Below are positions 1-5,482 of a stretch of 11,235 nucleotides of DNA, piece after piece. The notes under the pieces were generated by a model that was not told the DNA's origin, ran no database searches, and worked only from the letters and a program-made list of their open reading frames with translations. Source of the DNA: Pseudomonadota bacterium (GTDB taxonomy: Bacteria > SAR324 > XYD2-FULL-50-16 > JAHJRI01). The translations under genes and the position numbers were made by a program. The stretch covers positions 1 to 11,235 of the forward strand of contig JAKSDL010000323.1 of NCBI GenBank assembly GCA_022360105.1, written 5' to 3'. Each line of letters starts with the position of its first letter. Positions within the stretch are counted from its first letter, which is position 1.

Positions 1-61
1 ATTCGTTTATTCACAGACAGTTTCCTGTCAAAACCCTTGGTAAGGAACTAAACACTTTGGA

Positions 62-89
62 GAAAATAAAAAACAAAGCTGTGATCAGC
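62..89 (-). terminator. Weak candidate intrinsic terminator behind the repeat lipoprotein
   Basis: Read on the minus strand, a GCTG/CAGC stem of only four pairs (78-81 with 86-89, loop of four) is followed by a T-rich run, TTTGTTTTTTATTTT, at 77-63. It lies about 80 bases past the stop of the lipoprotein gene. The T tract is convincing, but the stem is short and flanked by T-T mismatches. Confidence 0.3.
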
Positions 90-123
90 AAATACATTAA
101 ATGGGCGAAAAAGAATCATTGAC

Positions 124-150
124 CCTCTTCCTCTTCTTCCTCTTCTTCTT
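124..150. repeat. GAA/TTC-type triplet tract
   Basis: A pure pyrimidine tract on the plus strand (polypurine on the minus strand) made of CTT/CCT triplets, just behind the lipoprotein stop codon. It is simple sequence that could vary in length by slippage, but it lies outside the coding region, so no phase-variation role is evident. Confidence 0.6.
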
Positions 151-171
151 ACCTTTCCAAATGATAGTTCC

Positions 172-1590
172 CTAGCGATATTCGGCAATAAAAGTCTGAT
201 TATTGACTCCGTCCGATTGTCTCCAGACAATGATAGTATTGCCATCGTTATCCATTGCAACATCCGGGACACTGGCATCTGTGCCTGCAGGATTTATAAA
301 GTCATTCTCGTCAACGGGATGAGTCCAGCTGCCGTTGCGGTATTCACTTTTGAAGACGGCATCCCTGGAATCGGCCTGAAACCAAACCATAATGGCATCA
401 TAATTATAATTCATTGCAAGCGGTACCGGTCCCCCGACGTCTCCTGCAGGCTGCGGGCTTATGTGTTCAGCGGTGCTGGATGGAGTATACCAGGTGTTGC
501 TGTAATACTCACTGAGGTAATTCATTTCAAATCCTACCAGGGATAACCAGGACAATACCGCTCTTCCTTTTCTAAGCACAATTGAGGGGTCGTTGGCGTA
601 ATCCGCGTAGCTGGTCAGGTTATCATCCAGATTCGCAGGATAGATCCAGGAACTGCCGTTATAGTATGCGCCAAATACTTGGTTTACGGAGCTTGAATTT
701 CGTTGCTGCCAGACAATCATTGCCTCTCCGTAGTTATCCATAGTTACCTGAACATTGCGTGCCCAATCGCCATCAGGGTTAATGTTATCTGCCAGATTGG
801 CTGGATGAGTCCAGCTTCCGGATCGGTATTCGCTTTTAAATATCCGTTCATCCACGCCTGTGCTATCGAACCAGACAATGATGGCGTTGCTGCTGTTATC
901 CATATCCACTTTAGGCTCACTCATATCGGAGCCGTCAACGCTGATGTTATCTGCCGCATTGGCCGGGTGAGTCCAGCTTCCGGCCCGATATTCACTTTTG
1001 AAAATCTGTTGATTGGTGCCGTTGGACTGTTGCCAGACTATAATCGCGTTACCATTGTCATCCATGGCAACATCCGGATTGGAGCAGATTTGACCAGCCA
1101 CACTGATATGATCTGATTGATTTGCCGGATGCGTCCAACTGCCACCGCGGTATTCGCTCTTAAACACCTGGTTATTGGTACCGTTGTTTTGAATCCAGAC
1201 AATAATAAAATCTCCACTATTGTTTCCGGCACTGGCCAGCGGACCAATCACAGCCGTGGTTGAAGGGCTCACTGCATTGGCAAGACTGGTTGGATGATTC
1301 CAACTGTTATTGATGTAGGTACTGATGTATACCTGGTTGCGCGTCCCATCATGTTGAATCCATGCCAAGGCGGCGCTACCGTTATCACTCATCGAAACCG
1401 TCGGTTTGCCGCTGACTGCCGTACCATCGGGGCTTATATTCTCATTTACATTGGCTGGAAAACTCCAGGATTTGTTCTTACCTCCTACAATGGATACACT
1501 TCCCTCTTTATCGCAACCGGCACCGATAAAAAGAGCAAAAACTAAAAATAAAAAGCTCTGAAGCCAGGAATATAATGCACAAAATCTCAA
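172..1590 (-). CDS. Lipoprotein with eight ~54-residue repeats, probable beta-propeller
   Basis: The 472-residue protein starts with a hydrophobic signal ending in a lipobox-like FIGAGC, so Cys26 should be lipidated; the Gly at -3 is atypical. Asp follows the Cys, which in E. coli favours inner-membrane retention; whether that holds here is unknown. From residue 41 to the end it is eight consecutive repeats starting near 41, 96, 151, 205, 259, 314, 366 and 421. Each opens with SW-x-x-P, has a central VxMDxxGxAxIVWxQ strand and ends in xFKSEYR. Repeat 6 is the most diverged. Eight sheet-like units with conserved Trp suggest an eight-bladed propeller (inference); sialidase Asp-boxes (SxDxGxTW) are absent. 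The start is TTG: a stop codon precedes it directly, no ATG lies near, and AAGG sits 7 bases upstream (1598-1601). The function is unknown. The gene stands alone. Confidence 0.85.
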   Translation of the reverse strand: MRFCALYSWLQSFLFLVFALFIGAGCDKEGSVSIVGGKNKSWSFPANVNENISPDGTAVSGKPTVSMSDNGSAALAWIQHDGTRNQVYISTYINNSWNHPTSLANAVSPSTTAVIGPLASAGNNSGDFIIVWIQNNGTNNQVFKSEYRGGSWTHPANQSDHISVAGQICSNPDVAMDDNGNAIIVWQQSNGTNQQIFKSEYRAGSWTHPANAADNISVDGSDMSEPKVDMDNSSNAIIVWFDSTGVDERIFKSEYRSGSWTHPANLADNINPDGDWARNVQVTMDNYGEAMIVWQQRNSSSVNQVFGAYYNGSSWIYPANLDDNLTSYADYANDPSIVLRKGRAVLSWLSLVGFEMNYLSEYYSNTWYTPSSTAEHISPQPAGDVGGPVPLAMNYNYDAIMVWFQADSRDAVFKSEYRNGSWTHPVDENDFINPAGTDASVPDVAMDNDGNTIIVWRQSDGVNNQTFIAEYR

Positions 1591-1639
1591 ATTAAAACCT
1601 TATGATATGCTTACACAACTTGGGGATAAGGTCGGTATT

Positions 1640-1660
1640 AACCGTTAGTGTATCACGGTT
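1640..1660. repeat. Small inverted repeat upstream of the repeat lipoprotein
   Basis: AACCGT (1640-1645) and ACGGTT (1655-1660) are perfect complements around nine bases, about 50 bases upstream of the lipoprotein start. No T run follows on either strand, so it is not a terminator. It could be an operator, but a 6-bp repeat may also arise by chance. Confidence 0.3.
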
Positions 1661-1790
1661 TTACCAGAAAAATCCAATTTGTTTTTTGTGCTTGTATTTC
1701 AGCCAACTAATGAAGGCTCTGTACTTGTTTAGAGCAATAAATACCTTGTTTTACACCCTTTTAACAAAACAAGTTTGAGAACGATGCTAG

Positions 1791-1796
1791 TATAAT
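1791..1796 (+). promoter_or_regulatory. Perfect TATAAT -10 element, no clear -35
   Basis: TATAAT matches the sigma-70 -10 consensus exactly and lies in a region with no long ORF. No good -35 hexamer sits 16-18 bases upstream: TTGAGA at 1775 is too close and TTAACA at 1761 is too far. If used, transcription would start near 1803 and run through the small ORF at 1898. Confidence 0.35.
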
Positions 1797-1897
1797 GAAA
1801 TTTCAACTATTTGAAATAATTAGGGATGGGATCAAACAGTAAGATCACATAGATAACACATTTTTAAAGCTGGGAAGCGGAGAGTTAAGGTGACTAA

Positions 1898-1984
1898 ATG
1901 AGGGATATGGTCCGGTTCCAATTTCACTTAAAGGGGAAAGTATCATTGTTTTATCGAGATAGGTATTTCCCCTGGCGGGCTTAA
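1898..1984 (+). CDS. Candidate 28-residue basic peptide (small ORF)
   Basis: This ATG has one of the best ribosome sites in the window: AAGGTGA at 1887-1893, with AGG seven bases before the start. The 28-residue peptide is basic and aromatic (begins MRDMVRFQF, ends YFPWRA) and matches no family I recognise. A perfect TATAAT lies about 100 bases upstream. Most of the ORF coincides with the imperfect hairpin at 1924-1989, so it could be a leader whose translation opens or closes that structure. It ends at TAA, one base before a GTG that opens a hydrophobic 22-codon ORF. It is too short for coding statistics, so a chance ORF is quite possible. Confidence 0.3.
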   Translation: MRDMVRFQFHLKGKVSLFYRDRYFPWRA

Positions 1985-1989
1985 AGTGA
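1924..1989. repeat. 66-bp imperfect inverted repeat overlapping the small ORF
   Basis: Three nested arm pairs occur in order: TCACTTAA with TTAAAGTGA (one bulged base), AGGGGAAA (1932-1939) with TTTCCCCT (1966-1973, perfect), and TATC (1941-1944) with GATA (1958-1961). The right side has an extra GGCGGGC internal loop. No T run follows on either strand, so it is not a standard terminator. It would fold within a plus-strand transcript and hide the small ORF and the start of the next. Confidence 0.5.
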
Positions 1990-2054
1990 TTAGTATTTGG
2001 ATGATCGTTGTATTATTGCTAAAACTGATTGTTGGATGTGTGGTACCATTCTGA
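1986..2054 (+). CDS. Candidate 22-residue hydrophobic membrane peptide
   Basis: A GTG one base after the TAA of the preceding small ORF opens 22 codons ending in TGA. The peptide is almost wholly hydrophobic (starts MISIWMIVVLLLKLIVG, ends CVVPF), long enough for one membrane helix with a single Lys. An internal ATG at 2001 would give 17 residues. Its own ribosome site is poor, so translation would depend on coupling to the upstream ORF. Composition and size resemble type I toxin peptides such as the Ibs family, and the coupled-leader layout recalls mok/hok. This is analogy only; no sequence match is claimed, and chance is a real alternative. Confidence 0.22.
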   Translation: MISIWMIVVLLLKLIVGCVVPF

Positions 2055-2068
2055 TCAGGAAATACTCA

Positions 2069-3625
2069 TTATCCAGTCAACAATTTTGTCTGATTTGCCT
2101 CTATATCGGCCTGAAGTACAAATCCTTCCATCAGGTGATTCAGGGATGTTGCCTGTTGTGAAAGTTCCTTGGTTGAAGAAGCGGTTTCTTCTGAAACAGC
2201 CGAATTGGATTGTACCACTTCATTTATTTGGGACAATCCCTGGTTAACCTCCTCAATCCTGGTTTTTTGCTCTTCCGAACCTGCAGAGATCTGGTTGACC
2301 AGATCGTTAACGTTGGTGATGCTTTCATTTATTTTTGCAAAGACTTCCGCTGTGCGATCTGCGTTATCAACGCCTTTAGTTACTTCGGTTACTGCCGCTT
2401 GAATAAGATCGGTGGTGTTTTTGGCAGCTTCTGCACTCCTACCGGCCAGGGATCTTACTTCTTCAGCAACCACTGCAAATCCTTTCCCGTATTTCCCTGC
2501 CCTGGCTGCTTCTACAGCAGCATTAAGAGCAAGTAAATTGGTTTGGAAGGCGATCTCATCAATCACCTTGACAATTTTTGCGACATCCCCGCTGGTGTTT
2601 TCGATTTGTTTGATGGATGTGAGCATCTGATCCATCTGCTCGTTTCCGTTTTGAACGGTGGTTAACGCCTGACCTGTGATTTGTAACGATCGCGCGGCAT
2701 TTTCATTGTTTTTGCTGGTTAGGTCGCCAATTTCAGTCATGGAAGAGGAGATCTCCTCAATGCCTGCTGCCTGTCTGGAACTTCCGTTTGCCAATACTTC
2801 GGCCGAATTGGAAAGCTCAATCACACCTGAATTCAGTTCATGGGAGGTTGATTTGACTTCGGCAATGGTTTTGCCCAAAAGACTTAATGTGCTGTTAACA
2901 CTGCTTTTTAATTCTCCCAAACCTCCTGCAAGATCAACAGCAACCTGGTGTGACAGATCACTCTCTGCTGCAGCCTGCATTACCCGTTTAACATCTTCAA
3001 TCAGAATTTGTAGCTCTCTTGCTGTTTCCTGAGAGTCGTTTTTCTGGCTGATAAATAACAGAAAGTTTTTACTGACAGTTGATTCGTAAATATAACCAAA
3101 AACAGAAACAAGAAAGGTGACTACAAAGAATCCCACCAGGAGATCGCTCGTTGCTCTGTCAAACCCTAAAGTCCAGGCTATTCCCTGGGAAATCAGAAAG
3201 TGCTGTACTCCCAACGAACAAAGACACAATACCGAAACAATGGTGCCCTGGATTTTCCCAATGAGCATAAACGCCATAATGGCGATAAAGGCGTAGTTCA
3301 TGGCAAGGCTGTGGTTGGTTTCCTGGTCTCTGAAAATCAGAATGGTGATTAAGGCAAAGACACAATAAACAATCCCACTTCCCGAAATCTTTGTGGAAGC
3401 GGTAAACCTTAACAATAATACTGCCCCAAAGCTCATGAGACTCAATATAATGATGATAACAAAGTTAATGTATTCGCCCAGCCCCCAAGCTCGCAAAGAA
3501 TTCATCAAAACAAAGAATGATATAAAACTACCCAGGGGAACGATTATCTTCGCCCTGCTATAATCAATGTCATTTTCCTTCACGCTCTCCGGAATGAACC
3601 AATTCATCAGTTTGTTTTCGCTCAT
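2069..3625 (-). CDS. Methyl-accepting chemotaxis protein with six-helix membrane sensor
   Basis: A chemoreceptor of 518 residues that should pass signals to CheA/CheW at the inner membrane. The N-terminus has about six hydrophobic segments (near 24-44, 52-73, 82-98, 107-122, 124-145, 161-180) with no large periplasmic sensor, so the membrane domain itself is presumably the input module. A HAMP-like linker lies near 205-255 (includes ESDLSHQV and [11 protein letters not shown]). The rest is the long helical signalling domain. Its hairpin tip at about 357-398 is canonical, with [20 protein letters not shown] followed by [13 protein letters not shown]. Adaptation-type segments flank it ([20 protein letters not shown]). 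No C-terminal CheR-tethering pentapeptide is seen. ATG start; AAGGA at 3634-3638 is eight bases upstream. No che genes are nearby. The ligand is unknown. Confidence 0.95.
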   Translation of the reverse strand: MSENKLMNWFIPESVKENDIDYSRAKIIVPLGSFISFFVLMNSLRAWGLGEYINFVIIIILSLMSFGAVLLLRFTASTKISGSGIVYCVFALITILIFRDQETNHSLAMNYAFIAIMAFMLIGKIQGTIVSVLCLCSLGVQHFLISQGIAWTLGFDRATSDLLVGFFVVTFLVSVFGYIYESTVSKNFLLFISQKNDSQETARELQILIEDVKRVMQAAAESDLSHQVAVDLAGGLGELKSSVNSTLSLLGKTIAEVKSTSHELNSGVIELSNSAEVLANGSSRQAAGIEEISSSMTEIGDLTSKNNENAARSLQITGQALTTVQNGNEQMDQMLTSIKQIENTSGDVAKIVKVIDEIAFQTNLLALNAAVEAARAGKYGKGFAVVAEEVRSLAGRSAEAAKNTTDLIQAAVTEVTKGVDNADRTAEVFAKINESITNVNDLVNQISAGSEEQKTRIEEVNQGLSQINEVVQSNSAVSEETASSTKELSQQATSLNHLMEGFVLQADIEANQTKLLTG

Positions 3626-3778
3626 CGTCGTCTTCCTTAAATGCGATTAATATGATTTTAGATTATTGGATCCTGTTTTAGACTCCGTATTAAATTAACT
3701 TATATATGCTAACAGAAAATAAAACTAAAACTCAAATGTCAAGTGGGAGCGGCTGATCTGACAACAAATCAAAGATTA

Positions 3779-4807
3779 TTACTGCATTTCAGAATAAAAA
3801 GCACAATTTGGATCTATTCTACAAAGAGATGCATTATCGTTAAAACTAAGTCCAAGCAACACTTTTTGATCTTCGTCCATGACATAAAAGTGATAGATCT
3901 CAAACTTGGCAATCTGCTGAGAACCGAGGTGTTGCTGGATCTCCTGCACATGAGCACCAGCCAGGTTCCCGTTACTTCCTATGTAAAAAACCTGGAAAGG
4001 CAGTTCCCAGTCCGGAGGTTCCGGCGGAACATATTGAAATGTTGAATTCATAGCGGTGAGAAAACCGAGAAAACCCGTGGATGGATAAGGTTGTTCAAAC
4101 GGATCACCCAGCCCTTCCCAACGGGCTACATGTATAATCCCTTCACCAGGACCTCCCAAGTCGTCCCCTATGGAATCTCCTTTAAGTATCCACAAAAAAT
4201 CCGTGGGATGAAAGAGGGCCATTACTCCGAATACATCGCCCTGTGCAAACGATTCGTAAGCTAAACCAATCGTTTGTGTGGAAGCACCAAGTTCTCCTTT
4301 TTGCAGATGATCATATGTTTGACCGACTCGCCGGTCTTGAACGTCATCCTGTCCGTTAAACGCTGCCCACCAGGTGGTGGTATCATAAAAAATCTGGTTC
4401 TTGGCAATTCGTCCCTGTTCGTTGAATTCCAGCAAATGGGCGAATTGCATATCAAACCTGTTTCCGTTTTTGCGCACCTTTCCTTTCATCGACAGGATGA
4501 CATGCAAACGATCATTTTCGTCTGTAAATACATAATCCACATCAATGGATCGGATTTTAACGGCTCTTAACAGTTTGAACCAATGTTTCATTACTTTCCG
4601 AAAACCGTTGTATTCACCTGCAAAAGGAACAAGTTCAGGATCACCTTTTCTGACCCAAACCACATCAGGTGCCAATAAAGGGAACATCATCTTGACATTA
4701 CCCTGGTACATCGATTTTAAATCCGAGGCTGCACTGTTTGCCTGGACCTGCGAGGTTAGAAAAAATATTGCAAGTATAAAAGTGATAAGCCATTTGAAAC
4801 TTCTCAT
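3779..4807 (-). CDS. Secreted protein with two tandem SnoaL/NTF2-like domains
   Basis: From the chosen start this is 342 residues. It opens with a Sec signal peptide (MRSFKWLITFILAIFFLTS) probably cut after VQA, residue 23, so the product should be periplasmic or secreted. Two related alpha+beta domains follow, near 27-150 and 178-322. Each begins with a helix, then VVWVRKGD in the first and FLWILKGD in the second, and later an H-x-L/F-E/Y strand. This fits the SnoaL-like/NTF2 fold, usually small-ligand pockets or polyketide-cyclase-like enzymes; no catalytic residues can be assigned. Three Cys lie near the C-terminus or in the mature chain. The reading frame extends to 4900, but the ATG at 4807 is preferred because AAGGGGG (4812-4818) precedes it and the signal peptide begins there. 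Function unknown. Confidence 0.8.
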   Translation of the reverse strand: MRSFKWLITFILAIFFLTSQVQANSAASDLKSMYQGNVKMMFPLLAPDVVWVRKGDPELVPFAGEYNGFRKVMKHWFKLLRAVKIRSIDVDYVFTDENDRLHVILSMKGKVRKNGNRFDMQFAHLLEFNEQGRIAKNQIFYDTTTWWAAFNGQDDVQDRRVGQTYDHLQKGELGASTQTIGLAYESFAQGDVFGVMALFHPTDFLWILKGDSIGDDLGGPGEGIIHVARWEGLGDPFEQPYPSTGFLGFLTAMNSTFQYVPPEPPDWELPFQVFYIGSNGNLAGAHVQEIQQHLGSQQIAKFEIYHFYVMDEDQKVLLGLSFNDNASLCRIDPNCAFYSEMQ

Positions 4808-4922
4808 AAAACCCCCTTCTTGATTAAACAATCTGATAGCCGACTCCCATCTAACCATCATTGTACAATTCTTCCTTTTAATTCTAAAAAGAATCATCAT
4901 TCAAACGTGGATTTACGATATA

Positions 4923-4951
4923 ATTCTCATATGGGGACAGTGAATTGTCAA
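4923..4951 (-). promoter_or_regulatory. Candidate sigma-70 promoter for the SnoaL-like gene
   Basis: On the minus strand a perfect TTGACA (4951-4946) is followed 17 bases later by GAGAAT (4928-4923), which matches TATAAT at four of six positions including the final AAT. Transcription would start roughly 110 bases upstream of the ATG at 4807. Confidence 0.35.
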
Positions 4952-5203
4952 TCTCCTAGGAAAAGCAACAACGGTGCGTTGCAAAACAACACCTTCCGGT
5001 AAAGTCATAAAAACATAAGATTTTTGTAAAATTTAAAGCCAATATAGAACTATTCCCTTTCAGAATCGGCTAATCACCAAAATCTCAAACATTCCGATAG
5101 TCAAACATCTTTTTCTGGTTTTTGCATCGGAGTGATACGATTGATGGGGGTTCGCAAAGTATGACCTCCGTCATAGTGGAAAAACAGGCGAAATATCTCG
5201 TTT

Positions 5204-5233
5204 TTGGAATTTGTTTTTTGTATATGATTTATA
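5204..5233 (+). promoter_or_regulatory. Candidate sigma-70 promoter for the DUF1566 lipoprotein
   Basis: TTGGAA (5204-5209), an 18-base spacer, then TTTATA (5228-5233). A start near 5240 would leave a leader of about 240 bases, with the inverted repeat 5240-5304 at its very beginning. The region is AT-rich, so chance matches are likely. Confidence 0.28.
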
Positions 5234-5239
5234 CCCCTA

Positions 5240-5304
5240 ACTACTATTCGATTCATACTAAAGTAGTACGAGAATAATACTTTAGTATGATTGAATTCAG
5301 TAGT
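5240..5304. repeat. Long AT-rich inverted repeat, 13-bp perfect arms
   Basis: TCATACTAAAGTA at 5253-5265 is perfectly complementary to TACTTTAGTATGA at 5278-5290 across a 12-base spacer. Outside these, ACTACT (5240-5245) pairs with AGTAGT (5299-5304) across loops of 7 and 8 bases. It sits about 180 bases before the lipoprotein start. No T run follows directly, so it is more likely an operator-type site or a leader hairpin than a terminator; which one cannot be told. Confidence 0.6.
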
Positions 5305-5482
5305 CCTTCTTACTATTTTTCTCTCTTTTTAAATACCTGCGTGAAATCGGTCTTGAATTTTTTTTTAACCGAATCCGCAGTTTTGAGATCCAAATGAACC
5401 CTTAAGTAAATCTGATGAGTGATTTGAAGTGACATTCATCATCCTTCATATAGATTTGCTTTTGTCTAAAAAGAGAGGAAAA

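Larger units (their letters stand above)
4808..5482. other. 675-bp intergenic region between divergent genes
   Basis: No convincing gene lies here on either strand. It separates the divergently transcribed SnoaL-like and DUF1566 genes and holds the candidate promoters at 4923-4951 (minus) and 5204-5233 (plus), a 6-bp hairpin with TATGAC/GTCATA arms at 5160-5175, and the long inverted repeat at 5240-5304. From 5305 to 5370 it is T-rich on the plus strand. ORFs of up to about 60 codons here have no ribosome site or recognisable product. Confidence 0.6.

Noticed and set aside
48..278. Minus-strand ORF of 76 codons with RRRGRRGRG
   Set aside because: It arises from the triplet tract and overlaps the end of the lipoprotein gene in another frame; it has no ribosome site or plausible product.
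172..1590. Sialidase or BNR-repeat enzyme
   Set aside because: The repeats lack the SxDxGxTW Asp-box and no sialidase Arg triad or FRIP motif is visible.
1924..1989. Intrinsic terminator for the chemoreceptor gene
   Set aside because: No T run follows the hairpin on either strand and it lies about 80 bases or more past the stop codon.
4820..5002. Plus-strand ORF of 60 codons upstream of the SnoaL-like gene
   Set aside because: It covers that gene's ribosome site and candidate promoter on the opposite strand and has no ribosome site of its own.
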